Source of the DNA: Enoplolaimus lenunculus
Taxonomy: Eukaryota; Nematoda; Enoplea; Enoplida; Thoracostomopsidae
Direction: 5' to 3'
NCBI GenBank assembly: GCA_030248215.1
Contig: JASANG010003630.1
Location: 1-64,000 of the forward strand
Length of the DNA stretch: 64,000 nucleotides
This document shows positions 1-13,090 of the stretch, in pieces. The translations under genes and the position numbers were made by a program. The notes under the pieces were generated by a model, which saw only the letters and a program-made list of their open reading frames with translations, ran no database searches and was not told the DNA's origin. Numbering within the stretch: the first letter of the stretch is position 1; every line of letters begins with the position of its first letter.

Positions 1-13
1 GCACAAAACTGAC

Positions 14-3000
14 TCTTGTTTCGAGTTTGGAAATCACACGCTTTCCTCCTAACAAAGCGGCTGCTTCTGCTTCCTGCATTTGCACTTGCAACTGTTTGAC
101 TTGTTCGTCAAGCGCTTTGCGTAATGCTTCCAATTTCAACAGATTTTCTAAATTTTAATACCGAAAAGATGTTTGTTTAACGTGCAAGTAGAGTCGCATG
201 TACAAATTGCACTCAAAAAATTTTTAATACATCAAAGTTACAACTGGACTTAAGGTTTGCGATCATGCTTACACATGGATTTTAGGGTACGAAGTATGTA
301 CTTTTACCCTTTAGAAGCAGTCCATGCGTCAAGTGTCTTCCCAAGGGGGACACTGTGGTGCCGTGCCCCCTCAAATGTGACTGGTGACCCTTCAAATAGA
401 CTCAATCTAAAAGTAAACAATACCTAATTGCAACTGTAGTGCCCCCAAAAAATTATTTGGTATTCCCAAATACAATATTCTTCGGACACCACTGCCATGC
501 TTGTGCTCTTTGGCATGTTTTTCTTGTTATTAAAGCTGAGATAAGTGTGACTTATCATATTTAGATTTTGCTACGTATAGCCGAACTTTTATACGCTAAT
601 ATTCAGCGAAAAAATTCATAGTACATATTGTTAATTTTACAAACATTAACATAAAAATAACATTTGGGTTCAGTTACAGTTGAAATGATTTTCGAACAGT
701 CACCATCAGACATGTGCCGTGCCCACATGTCGCCTACCCACTCAGCCTCCAGAAAATTTAGCCTCGAATACATTGTAAAATTCTAAATACGCTTTTTATC
801 TATATCGCATCGTTGCATACTCCTGGTGAAGAATGTAGTCACCAGCAAGGATGATCAACTGACTACGCTTTGAATTTGCTTATGCAATAAGCATTAATAC
901 CTTGCTCATCAGCTAGTTGATCAAGAGCTCGTTGAGCATCTGCAGTCGCCCGAGTTGCTCTTTCATCGGCGAGTCGCAACTCTTGTGTCGCGTCGTCAAG
1001 GTCTGCTTGGCATGTTGTAAGCTCTGAAGTATGCAGCACAGTGTTCTTGCAGATTATCCCCACGTTTAGGGATACGTTCAGATTAAGTCTTAGGCAAAGG
1101 TTTAGGCTAAGGCTTAGGTAAGGCTTAACTGAAACCTACGCTTAAAGGTTCTCTAAGATAAGCCTCAGCCTATGCCTAGGGCAGAATGTGTGCAAGAACG
1201 CAACTTAGGAACCAATAATATCTTTTAGATGTAACTAAATATCAGAATCATAAGCTTGAGCGTTGCGTAATCGTAGCAGAACTTTCGAGGCAACGCTTCG
1301 TGAGTCCCCGTCCTGTGCGAGTAACCGAGGTGACCACAAGTTTGAGTCAAGTCTCCAGACGAATCACTATGAACCTATGTGTCTCCCCTGAGCCTCTTGT
1401 TGTTGAATGCGGTCCCGGTGTCGCTCGCAAAGACGCTAATCAACAGATAAGTAATCCAATTAATTATTAATTTAGTCAAGGATATTTTATGTACTCCAAC
1501 AGTTTCAATGCTTTAGCGTGTTTTATGACTTTGAAATGGTCAGAATATGGATTAATTTTCTGTAAATGTAACCGAAACATTCAATGAGCCACTCAGCGTG
1601 AAGCCTCTTTGTGGACGACCCCACGAAAGGGTAGGAGATGCTAGCTATGACGCTGTATGCATAATTTTGAAAAAACCTCGAGCGTAAATCAAGCTACATG
1701 TTAAATGTAATTTTTCTGTACCGGCTGTATACCCCACTACAACCCGCTAAAGACGCCTGTTACGTCAGCAGAGTGTCATGTGTACACTACGCCCCCCTGT
1801 TGAAACGCGGCGACGTTTGTGTAATATATTTAGCGGTGCAAGCTAAAATTTTTAAGATTTTTAGACGTCGAACACAGCAAATTTAATTACATTTAAATGA
1901 ATCGCACAAAATTGAAAATTTGTATAAAAGGAACTTTACCATTTAGTTGTCAAAATTTTTCTAACGGCGGGATGCGTATGACTCCCTGCACTCCGGTTCG
2001 GGTGGTGTATATACCTGATTCAAGTTTAGACTTTGCAGACGCTAAATTAGCATTGTGCGACGCGAAATCAGCCAATCGCACGCGTGTCTCTTCTAATTCC
2101 GCTTCTGCATGCTTGCGTGCACGCACTGCGTTTTCATGAGCAGATCGCGTTTCCTCAAGTTCGGTGTGCAACGCTGCGATTTTACGTTGCGACAACGCGT
2201 ATTGTTCAAGCGCTGATTGCAGTTGCTGTTGCGTTTCTTCGAGTTCGCTTTGTAGCGCCTGAAATGTTTAGATTTTACTGTTATTGTTTGATTTTAAAGG
2301 GTTTGACAAGCCGAATATGTGGCTGAACCTCAAAAATCTTGTCGTCTTTAATTTTTAGTTACATGCGCTCCTTAGGAGCTGCTATTAGCATGATTCTGGA
2401 TTCGGACAACGCGAGCGTTGCAAATTTTGCGGTTAACCAAAGGTAGTGTCAGTCCGTAGCATTCAAAATATGTTGCACATATCCAAGTCTGTAATTATAC
2501 ACGAGCTAGCGGATCCAAAGAAGGAGGGGTTGCGTGCCTCCGTCTATCATAAAATTGTTTGTGACATAGTGGTATGGCCATTAGCTTGCAACTTTCCCCT
2601 CAGAAAATTGGCACATATATAGCATACAGTAAAAATTGCGCTTCATAACTTATACCAGCCCATTCGAACCTGACACAAATTTCAGTATCCGCCGGTTTGT
2701 ACAGGGACTAAACGTGCGAAAATTGAACGCGGGATGTAAAGCTATCTTAGCAGTCATTGAAATAAACAAATTTTGAATCACATGATTAAACTCAGAGCTT
2801 AAGATTGAGTTCAATTGGGAAACCAACCAACATTTTAGCCTTAAAACCACAGCATCAAAGTAACGTCCAAACCGTATTAGAAAAACAAATTTATAATTTA
2901 TTGTCGTTTTTAACAAAGCAATCACAAACCTTTAACATGTCGGCTTGCTTTTTAACTGTTTTCTGCGCTTCAGCAAACGCTTTGTTAACGTTATCACATA

Positions 3001-6000
3001 TCATTTCAAGCTCAGCAATTTCAGCTTGATACTTTTTCTTTAGACGTGAAATTTCTGAACGCATTCGCGTTTCCATTTCTGCTAGACCAACGTTGAGCCT
3101 GCACAGTATGTGTTTACATTTAACATGCAACAAGTTTATCGCAAAATTTTACTTTTCTTATAACAAATTAAAATTTAGTTCGGGTTAACGCTTAAACTGA
3201 ATTTTGGAACTAGCCAAATGTTAAAATACAACGAGATATGTTACAAAATATTTGGGCCAACGTAAATAACAGGGCCATAACAGTAGTATAAGCATATTCT
3301 TAAGCGTAAGCCTAAGTTTAAACCTAATCGTAAGAATGAGTTTTAACTGTAGCCTAAGCTTAAGCCTAAGGCTGCGCAAGAAAATAGCATAATACTTAAG
3401 CTTACACTGCTGCTGTCCCACATAAAAACGTTCCGCACCTGATCTTTGTATGGGCCACTATTTGGAAAAGACTGTCACATGCCATATCCTTTCCGAAACA
3501 TTATAACATTGCAAAATTATGAAAACGATAAATATCCACCACCTTATCCCACCACCTTATCGGGTTTTAAGTAGAAGAACACAGATAGCGGTTCGGTTGA
3601 TGTCACCGTATAGCCATTGCACTCGTGTTGAATCTTAAAAGAGGGTGCTGCTGTCATACGACTGGATTTAAAAGTATTGCCAAAATGTTGCTAAAAGAAG
3701 CCAAAAATGGCGTTTACCTATCAATCTCGTACTGCATATTTTTCCTGAGAGCTTCCATGTCTTCATCTTTTTCCCTCAACCGCGTTTCCATTTCAACTCG
3801 AACTGCCTGAAACATTTAAATAAATATATAACTTTTCTTGTACAATATATAAACCTCTCTTTATGACACATTTGTTTTAACTGATAGTAGTTGTCCAACT
3901 TTGCGCATTGCGCAACCTGGTTAGCAAATCCAAAAAATCTGTATGCAACTATTCTAATTACAGAACAATCGCGTTTATGTACTGTGAAACTACTGTAAAT
4001 AAAGTATGTTGGAAACTTGCCCAAAATACGAATGGGGGGTATTCCAGCTTTAATATATAGATTACAAATTTTAGAACCATTAAGCATGGTGGCGCCAGAA
4101 GCCGTCCACAACAAGGTCGCTAGCTTTACACGACTGCGCTCTTACGGATCTGAGAAATGGATTCTGTTCTTGCTCCTTCACACTTGATGCCCTTAAGAAC
4201 ACAATACTATGACCACAAACACAGCTGTTTTCAGTACTTTTTTTGTCAAGTTTGTATGGTTTAACTGGTCACTACGTGGCAGAATGAACTATGACTGAGA
4301 CACTATATTTATCCGTAAAGTTCCAGTTTTCGTTTGAAAAAAATGGATCCGCCGTGCCCGATGCTTAGAGAACTTTTAAGCGTTTACTTGTAATTCTGCA
4401 TTTGCCCGCTGCGCTCGAGCTTCAGCGTCCCGTCTTCCAGACTCTGCTTCTTTTAAAGCTGCTTGTAGTTCGCGAATTTCAGCCGCCAACCGCGAATTTT
4501 CCATGTCTAACTCTTGAATACGACGATTAGCATCAGCCAATGCATCTTTACACTCTCGTAATTCATCTGAAAGAGACAAAATTCCATCTGGTTTACGTAA
4601 CTAAATTTAAGTCAGAAAGGTTCGACGTTAATTTATTTATTCATAGTTAATGTGCATAATTATAGAAATTGTAGCGTTTTATGTAGTTTTAGGTTTCTAG
4701 TAAACTATCTACCACGAACCGGTCAAATTGTTTAGCAGATTAAGAGTGAAGAAAAAAGTTGCAGAAAAGTTAGATTGTTATCTACTTTATATCCACATTA
4801 AAGCTTGAAGAAATAGAAGACGTATACGAAATCGGTTTGTTTATTCAAATTATGACGATTTGCCACTGTATAGCAAAAAGGATCAATGTTTAGAACAAAG
4901 CTGTAACAATAGTATAAGCATGTTAATAAGCCTAAGCCTAAGCGTAAGAATGAACTAATGCCTAAGCCCAAGCCTAAGTCTAACCTAAGCAAAAAATTAG
5001 TCCCAAACTTAAACTTACTCTATTGCAGTCCCGCAAAAAACGTTCCGCCCCTGATATTTACATAGGCCGCAAAAAGTAAGCTTACCCTGTAACTTTTTGT
5101 TCTCCCGTGCCATCGCTTCTTTTTGCTCTATCGCCTTTTCGTACAACTGTTTCATTTTTTGCAGTTCTGCATTCGATGCACGCAATTCTCGCAACGCAGT
5201 GTCCAGCTCTATTGTCAATTCGTCGATACGCGTTTTCAATTCGGCGACCATGCTTTCTAGCTGTTCTTTGGCACGCTCGAGCAGCTGAATTTGTGTCTGA
5301 GCCTAAAACCAGAACTTAGATTTTCTATTTTTTGGCATCATACTGATAAACAACTTTAATACACGCAAAGTTAACATGGATTTCGCATCGCTCAAAAACG
5401 GTCGCGTCTTTAGTAACTGAAGCCGGTGAATAAATTGGAAAAATTGGTTACAATACCATCGAACTCGGAGACGTTGTTACGTATGTGTGTGAATTGTTTC
5501 TGGCACTGTGATTTATTGGCATATAAAACATCGATTATGACGTGAAGTTGGTTAATATTTTAAGCTCTGTGGCTATGACTTTTAAGTACTAGAACGCTTG
5601 ATATGAGAAAGTTACCTTTTCCAAATCCACGATCAATATTTCGACTTCAGATTGCAGCCGAGATTTCGCTTTTTCTAGATGCGAAATTTTCTGCAACATT
5701 ACTTCAATTTGTTCTTCGTATTCCGCTTGTTTCAGCAACATTTTCTTTCTGAAACAGTAAATCATTATTTATGCAGTTGTTTTGCTAATTTTTTTTTCAA
5801 CAACGCATTGACATTGGCTTTCATGGACAAAAACACACAATGGACTTAACTTTAAACTAAATTTATAGTAAAGGTATTTTTCACGAAGTAAGCCTAAGGA
5901 GATTGTAATAAATTATGTTATGCGAAATTTATCTTTCAAAACTTATAAATACAGGACGAAGTAATACAGGGCATGATGCGAGGCACTGGGTTGCAACCGG

Positions 6001-9000
6001 CCCGGTTGTTAGGGTACAATCCAGCGAATTTTGCGCAGGTTTACAGCAGAAAACAAAACAGAAAATAGACCATATTAAAAACATAACACTATTTTTAATA
6101 TTTCAGCAAACACCAAACATTGTTTAGTGCCGCTTCCTTCAGAGCAACAAGAGCTCCAACGTCAGATCGATGCAAAAGTTTGCGAGTCTCGGTCACTACG
6201 TTACCATATTCACTATGATGCCTCTCAGAGTCTGTAATAGCTTGTATACCAAGAACGGGTCAAGTGAACTTGGATAACAGCAGAAGTAAAACACTATGTT
6301 TTCACGCCAGTAATTAATGGATTTCTTGAAATAGCAGCAGAAACGTCTGCTAAACCATCTGTCGCCAGTTGGTCATATATTTTCAAACTCACTAACTTTT
6401 GGAGCTGCGTATCTCAAAATTAACACAAATGTGGAGCAACTAAAACGTGACAAAAAGGATGGATTTCAAATCTCGCAATTTGTTGACTCCAATGTAACAA
6501 GAGCTATCTCACAACTGCTGAAAGGTGCTGTAACTGTTGGGAATAAGGCCCAAGCATTTAAGGTCAAAGCAGCTGACCTCAGCTCTTCAATGTCTTCTTG
6601 ATGTTGCGCGGCTTCAGCTTCATACTTTGATTTCCACTGATTGAGTTCTGTTGTCGCCATCGCAAGTCGATGTTCAGCGTCCGCCCGAGCGTTTCCTTCT
6701 TCTTCAGCAGCGGTTTTCGTTGCATCGAGTTCTTGCTGAAGTTTAACAATTGTCAAATTTGCTCCGTTTCGCTCACGTTCCGACTCCTCCAGACGTTTAG
6801 ATGCTTCGTCCAGTTGTTGAGTTAGTTGTTGTTTGGAGTGTTGCAAATTGTCAACGGCGACTTTTTGTTCGTGCAAATCTTTCGAAAGATCGTTGTTCTC
6901 AGTCTGAAATGAAATGTTTGGTTCTTGTACACTTTTTCCACATTTAAAGCTTATTCTTAGGCTTAGCTAAACGGCCAAAGTACAGAACTAGGCCGTAACA
7001 GAAGTATAAAGATATTCCTAGGCCTAAACCTTAGCTTAAGCAAAAACAATAATGTAAAGCTTAAACTACTCTATTGCAGTCCCGCGGAAAAAACGTTCCA
7101 CCCCTGATCTTTGAAAGGGTCGGCAAACTTAAAATAGTTAAGCAAACGTTTAGGCATAGGCTTACGTAAGCCTTATACATCATGGACACAATTGAAAAAA
7201 GTTGAATCTTTCTGATAGCGAACAGCTATATGCACTCCCTTTCATTAAAATAAAATGTATTATTTCTTTACATTTTAAACTCATATGTTAACAGCATTGC
7301 GTTCATAACAAATTTTACGAATTTGATATGTCCAACTTGTGGCCACAATTTGATATCTGTAGCTGATGTGGTTCGCTAAATGTATAACATTGCTAACTGC
7401 CGATAGTTGCTACACACAGTTCAGCATAGGGCTAAAGATCAAAGTTATAGCTTTAGCTAAATGGTGAAATGGGAAGTGTCATATATTAAAGAGGATCCCC
7501 GTTATGAATCACTACTACCGTACGATTTCAAGTCAAAATGACAAAAAGATTAATAAATACTAAACCAACCTGTAACCGTGTTCTCGTTTGTGTCAATTCG
7601 TGAGCGTGCTTGTTTGCATCGTCAAGTTTTGTTGACAGCTCGCGACAGTTGGCCTGATGTTTGTCCGATGATTTTTCTGCCGCGTGCTAAAATTGTACAT
7701 TTAAAACGTTTAAAATTCAAAAATATTGTTCTTCTCAAAGTAGCTGTTGCGTTGAACCTTGTTTTCGAAAGTTCTATAAATGAAAGACGAATTAATGATT
7801 GTTGAAGACTGGAAAAACGTTTGCGAGTGCTTTGTATAAGAATGGTGCAGTTTTTCCAGCTATACAATTTTGACCAATAATACTTTTAGGGCCGTTTCGT
7901 TTTTTCGCCCAACGGCATTAGAGTAGCACTAGATTATTTACAATTCAGTTGCTTGATCTTAGGCTGTGATTTAAACGCAGTAGGCCTCAGGCGTATATTT
8001 GAGCTTTGGCTTTAGACTTTAGGCATAGAGATTTGCCTAATCTAGAGTTACGGCCCTGAAAGTAACATTGACAAAAACGTTTATATACATGCGCTGTGTT
8101 TACATGTACTATAAGCATAACAAACTAACTTTTTCTTTTTGTAAGTTTTCCATCGCCGCGGTGATTTCGACAATTTCGTACTGTAATTTTTGTCGCTCAC
8201 GTTCTGTTCTGGAATAATGAACGAATATACGAAATCAACTGCAAAACAAACTATCGGGTATTTACTGTAGTGACCCGAATAAAAGGGGCTAATAAGAGGG
8301 GTTCTCATATTGAATCCAATAAATAGAAGTCCGTATCCCTAATAGAGTCCAAAAGCGGATAAAGTCCCTGAACCCTAATTACACTCCATGAATGTCAACT
8401 GTCCCTAATTGTAGTGCATAAATGACTCCAAACTTTTCTCTTGATACAAGACAAATGAACGTTTAATGAATCATCCACTATATCTTGTGCCCGCTGTGTG
8501 GAAATTTGCAACGCCAATTTCCAACTACGGTTTTTAAAAATCATAGTAGTGGAAAATTAGGTTTTTGAAATTTTACAAGTTTCCACTTCCACAAAATGCA
8601 AAACCCCGAGTGGTAAATTGACATATCAATTGAAATCAATTTCCCACATGGGGATTTCAAAACAACGTAAATGGGAAATTGAGAAATTTGTACAATTCAA
8701 TTTCCTTTATCCATCAGGAAATTTTTTGTCAAAAAGGAAATTGAACTCAAAATTAATTTTAACCCATTTTGCGATATTTTCCATATCAATGAAAATAATA
8801 TAAAATCTTGAAATCGTAAATTCCGATATTTTACCCCATATTAAGAAAAGGAAAACGAGAAAATTTTAGAAATTGGAATATAAATACAAATAACAGCCAC
8901 TAACCAAATACCAGAGGGGTGGGCACCCACTGAAGAGGCCAAATAAATATCAGTCCTACTCTTATTGGGGTCACTACAGTAACTATTTTCAAATTTGACT

Positions 9001-12000
9001 TTTCCTTATGAATCATTTTTTTTTGAAATTTTACTGTATAACGGAACCCAATTCAGCTTTTTGACATATATTCGAGTAAGTACCAAACTGTATTTATGAG
9101 TACCTGAGAAGTGACCTGAATCTAAGTCTAAAAACTAACGAAAAATCTAGGCCAAACCTACGCTATTAAAACTTTTAATAAAAACACGTCTATTTAACCA
9201 AACCTCGTAAAGCTTTGTTACCATTTCTTTTGAGTCTTAGCAGCCTGAAACCGAAACCTCGATGGCCCTACGGGTTTAAGCTATCACAGGAACCTGCGAT
9301 CACAAACTCCTGCTTTGGTTTGATTTTTAGTGTGATTGCGGAAAACACTGCAACCACAGCGGTTACATGCATGTTTTCAAAGAAACAAGCTTTGGCTTAT
9401 TTTCGCAGCCACCAGAAATTAGTAGGCTGGTTGAAAATTACATTACTTTTGTAACTACTGAATTTGACAATATGTAACGTGAATTTCGCCAATCACGTAA
9501 TGTTTGCACTGTGAGAATGCCCTTGGGTTCATGCATTTAAAAATACAAAATTTCATTCTGAAGTTTGCCTGGGAACTGCGGTAATTTCCGCTTCGGGTCG
9601 AAACCGCTGTATTTTTATTTATTTTCGAGACGAGGAAATAACGTCAACTTTGCATGCAAAATGGCGGCCACAGAGTGAGACGATTCTGCGGCGTCCAATT
9701 TAACGATTTTGAAATTTTCAGACCTTCAGTTACAATAAAGGATGCTTATGCGAGCGTGTGTTCGAGCTTTTGTTAATCCAGGACATCTGGGTTAATAACC
9801 TTCCAAGCCAAGCCGGAATCTTGGGCGTTTTTACTCCTTCGTTTTGTTCTTAACTGTCATTTCCCTATGTGTTAGATAGACGTTGCTAGATTGCTTGATA
9901 AAAGTAATCCACGGGTCCGGTGAGGAAGGATAAGAATTTCAGGTGCACTCTAGGTCTGCCAGAGTTCCTATCCCGAATATTGCAGCCTAGGGCACCTAAT
10001 TTGACTATGCAACTTTCCATCGCACAAACAGAATATTGGGATCGCCAAGGATATGTGGTTTAGGCTTAGGTGCCGTGTCCCAACCTTATATGCACAACTC
10101 AATAAAACGTTTACGTTGAAAGGCACCACCTTCGCCAGAATTTCAAACCAAAACATTAATACTTAACCTGCATTTGGCCTCTCACTTCCCTCGATCGCGA
10201 CATTCATGCCCTCCCCCGTTGTTGGTTCCGTAGCTGCACCCTCAAATTGGATCGTTAGTGCGATAGTTTTTTTTTGGAGAAAACATCGAGTTTTGTTTTA
10301 CTTGTTATTCCGTTTATGAAGCTGTTCAAGTTGATCTTGAAAATCAACCGATGCGTCTTGATGCTTTTTCTTCAACGTATTCAGTGCATCTTCGTTCGCC
10401 ATTTGGCTATCGTCGAGCAATTTGCGTAATTTGTGCAATTCCGCTTCTCGTTTTTTGTTCGCATCAATCTGAAACACGACACCTTTTATGGTTTAATAAT
10501 TTTAGCTCTGGTATCCAGGCTGTTTTATCGCCAGTCTTTTTTGGCTTCCCAGAAATTACGGGATTTGATATATACCATCTATCCCTTACTGTCTATACGC
10601 TTCTGGTAGGTAACTTATATAGACTGCTGCGGTATAGTTGCTCAAATATGGGACCTATCGCCGACTGATAGCATTTAACTCGGTTGTACCGCGAAGAAAC
10701 TGGAAGTTACAATAACTTTTCAAACCAGTTATAGCGTGATAAAAAAATTCGTCGCTAGGCTGTATCATTACTGGTCAAATTAGGCTGCAAAGCTGTTTAC
10801 ACTGAAATCTCAGTGACCAACTGTTCTTGCTTGCACCTGCTTGCACCGATCAAAAAATGCTTAATTTACGTATAGGTTATACCTTTACCGTTTTGTTATT
10901 ATACGCATATTTGAGTAGTATCCTAGATTCAATGTAAATTTGTGTTCCAAGTCTTCAATAAACGAGACAAATTTAAAAATAAATAATAGCTTTTTTTATA
11001 CCTGTACATCCGTGCTTCCTTCGGATTCTTCCAGTCGTTCAGTTAAACTTATAAGCTTAACCGATAGCTCTGTTTTTTCGCGTTCCACCTAAAATAGTGT
11101 GCTCTGCTGAAAACTTATTGGCTTTTTGGAAAAATTTTGAGCTGCTGTCTGTTAACTTTTTTCAATTTGAATATAGTTGTATGCGTAATTGTAAAATGGA
11201 CGTGAGAACATCTAGGAATCTGTAGCGGGGATGGTAAACGTTTCTGAAGAGACCCTTGGTTCCAATCAACTTGACGTTTGACCTCTGTTGAAATAGAAAA
11301 TTTTCACACCAGAGAGGGTTAGGTTTAAAGGGTGAAAATGAATTTACAAACTTGAACCCTACAACTTTGGTTCACTTGACATACTTTGTGTTTTAGTTAG
11401 CTGGAATGTTTCTCATTTGCCTCTGACCAGACACTGTTGGTGGCATTAAAAATGCCGACATAATATTTTATCCAATCAATGAGCAACATAACAACGTTGC
11501 GTTGAACTCAACGACGTTTTTATGAAACGATTACAAATAAATGCTTGTTTCTGCTTACACGATTCCGTAGTTCACGTTCAGCTTCCAAATCTTCATGAAG
11601 AAGTCGAATTTTGTCCTAAAATTAAACTGTTTAGATGGTTTGTTGTAATTTGTTTTTAAAAATCGTCTATTTACAATGATATTCCCAGTAAATTGAAATC
11701 TGCTTTATAAACTTCATATTTGATAAGCTCGAATATGTGAGCAGTCTTGTATCCCGTGGCGCAACAGCTATTATTTTTGCAACACCTGACCTCCTGCAAG
11801 AGTCTGCATCATATAACGCGAAAAAACCTCGTAACCGCGACTATCAGTAACCCAATCGCAATTTTAGCAATAAAGATTAATATATACACTGATTTAATTT
11901 TATAAAATCTGCAGTTATTACTCAATCATACCTCTAATCTTGTAAGCGTGCCCAAGTCACCGATAGCACCGCCACCTGGTGGAAGCTCCATCATCATTGG

Positions 12001-12108
12001 AGGTCGATAGTAAGATGATCCAGAAGAGCGTGCCGGTGTGCCTCGAATGAAACCTCCAGAAGGCACATGTGCGGTTTGTACTGGTTGATCGCTAGCCATA
12101 TTAGCCAT
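14..12108 (-). CDS. unc-15: Paramyosin (UNC-15 type), 15 exons, 3' end beyond left edge
   Basis: Coiled-coil rod protein of invertebrate muscle thick filaments. Exons in transcript order: 12108-11932, 11615-11559, 11088-11002, 10468-10302, 8208-8130, 7686-7570, 6903-6578, 5748-5616, 5302-5086, 4566-4388, 3806-3718, 3098-2930, 2258-2015, 1023-901, 147-14. They total 2298 nt (766 codons) with GT-AG borders and matching phase throughout; the family is usually about 870-880 residues, so roughly the last 100 lie off the left edge. A Pro/Gly/Ser-rich non-helical head (about residues 1-50) leads into the family motif GTLTRLEDKIRLL, then continuous heptad-repeat rod. Diagnostic stretches include [27 protein letters not shown] and [18 protein letters not shown]. 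The start at 12108 has an in-frame TAA directly before it; a second Met is three codons downstream. The last visible donor (GTCAGT at 13-8) follows AGA in phase 0. Confidence 0.96.
1057..1190. repeat. Degenerate TTAGGC-like tract in paramyosin intron
   Basis: Runs of TTAGGC-related hexamers (CTTAGGCAAAGGTTTAGGC and similar) on one side and the complementary sense (AAGCCTCAGCCTATGCC) on the other, giving a loose inverted organisation. It is probably an old copy of the telomere-hexamer-cored MITE seen elsewhere in this gene. Confidence 0.55.
3262..3470. mobile_element. Telomere-hexamer-cored MITE in paramyosin intron
   Basis: Left part reads AACAGGGCCATAACAGTAGTATAAGC, shown as AACAGGGCCATAACAG then TAGTATAAGC. 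The core is CCTAAG-type hexamers. The right part carries ACGTTCCGCACCTGATC and ends in ATGGGCC. The same head-core-tail order recurs at 4888-5072, 6968-7120 and 29838-29970. Non-autonomous; no ORF of interest. Confidence 0.65.
4888..5072. mobile_element. Telomere-hexamer-cored MITE in paramyosin intron
   Basis: Head CTGTAACAATAGTATAAGC, then a core of AAGCCTAAGCCTAAGCG-type hexamers, then tail GTCCCGCAAAAAACGTTCC with GCCCCTGATATTTACAT. It is the same family as the copies at 3262 and 29838. Confidence 0.68.
6968..7120. mobile_element. Telomere-hexamer-cored MITE in paramyosin intron
   Basis: Head GGCCGTAACAGAAGTATAAAG, quoted as GGCCGTAACAG + AAGTATAAAG; short CCTAAACC-type core; tail CAGTCCCGCGG and ACGTTCCACCCCTGATC. 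It is a third copy of this family inside one gene. Confidence 0.65.
8265..8979. mobile_element. TA-flanked MITE (CTGTAGTGACCCGAATAA family), enlarged copy
   Basis: Begins CTGTAGTGACCCGAATAA after TA (8263-8264) and ends with GGGTCACTACAG before TA (8980-8981). The left part holds the family's repeated AGTCC modules. About 430 bp of unrelated sequence (roughly 8470-8900), rich in GGAAATTG-type words, interrupts the usual interior. The element lies only about 57 nt from the acceptor of the exon at 8208, so that intron's branch region must lie in the short remaining gap or within the element. Confidence 0.8.
11932..12108 (-). CDS. unc-15: Paramyosin first coding exon: non-helical head
   Basis: 59 codons ending exactly at TRLE. 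The head is rich in Pro, Gly, Ser and Met ([12 protein letters not shown] near the end) and contains [11 protein letters not shown], a plausible Ser/Thr phosphorylation region. In nematode paramyosins the short N-terminal head is where filament-assembly phosphorylation occurs (family knowledge; no kinase site is proven here). The ATG is directly preceded by TAA, fixing the start. Confidence 0.93.
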
Positions 12109-12779
12109 TTAGGGCTCAAGAATACTCGAATTGTAGCTTTAATTTGAAAGTAAAAAGACGAATACTAAAACCTTGTATATATCCTCAAAATAATAGCTCA
12201 CTTAAATGTTAGGCTAGCCCAATTAAGCAACGAAACGTCTTCTAAAAATGAAAGAATTCAAAATATATTGCCAACATAACATTAAAGATCATTTTAGATA
12301 CTCAATATTAATAGCGTAGCTGAAATTCGAGTAGCTGTTTTGCTGCCAAATAGCTTATGATGCTCTATAACAAGATTAGAGTGACATATTATAATTTTTG
12401 ACTGTTCCCTATATTGGTGCACGAAAACCGTTCAAACATATCTAGCCCAGGTTAGTATATTATTTAGCATTGAGGCATTGTGAAACCTAAACTGTAGTGT
12501 TCAAAATTTATGAGCGATTTTTTTATTTAAAAAATTTGAAAAAAAAATGGAAAAGATTCATTCTTCGTTTGAGTGATCGGTTATCCCACCCTTAACCGGT
12601 AGTTTACCAAAAATACTTGCATTTTGAAACTTTTTGCATATTTTAGCTTCGGATGACATTCCCTGATCATTATCACTGACTCGTTAGCCAGACGTTTGAT
12701 TGGGAAACATTTAAGAATTTAGTCTTAGCTCCGCAACCTGTGACAAATGGCGTATAATCTGTATAATATTTCGACAAAA

Positions 12780-13090
12780 ATATTTGAGTCCAATGGAGGA
12801 ATTTGAGACCTTCAAATTGGAATCTGTTACAAATTTAAGTTTTGGAGTGGAATAATCAAAGAAGGTCAGCAGAACGTAACAGACTTATGAGTGGAGTAAG
12901 GTTAAGAAGTCGCACTTGTTTTTTGAACGTATATATTAAATCCCAAGACACTTTTGGGTTTTTTCTGACATCAAATCCTCTCAATTGCTGCAAACTTGAG
13001 AGCAAAGCGAGGTTGAAGCTAGACGTATTCTTGTGTCCAATCATACGATAAAAGTAAGCTTTCAATTTTGATCGTCCTAACTTTGGCCCC
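12780..13090. repeat. Dispersed repeat, partner at 49660-49905
   Basis: Shares an ordered series of words with 49660-49905: an AGACTTATGAGT/TTTTATGAGTCAAGAG block, a CCCAAGACA/CTCAAGACA block and GAAGCTAGACGTATTCTTGTG versus GAAGCGAGACGTATGTTTGTG, quoted here only in part. Family unknown. Confidence 0.4.

Larger units (their letters stand above)
148..11931 (-). other. Paramyosin introns: content summary
   Basis: Fourteen AT-rich introns, from about 310 nt to 2.1 kb. Recognisable inserts are telomere-like hexamer tracts or MITEs at about 1057-1190, 3262-3470, 4888-5072, 6968-7120 and 7960-8050, a large TA-flanked MITE at 8265-8979, and a short dispersed repeat at 6330-6425 and 7330-7430. In the remaining intron sequence (148-900, 2259-2929, 3807-4387, 5749-6320, 8990-10301, 10469-11001, 11089-11558) I see no gene, RNA gene or clear repeat. 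Confidence 0.6.

Noticed and set aside
8618-8803. Short plus-strand frame in the enlarged MITE
   Set aside because: Translates AT-rich repeat sequence (GGAAATTG words) with no domain.
9640-9760. Possible CpG-rich alternative promoter in a paramyosin intron (GCAAAATGGCGGCC)
   Set aside because: The ATG is followed by a stop after four codons and no downstream splice link is visible.
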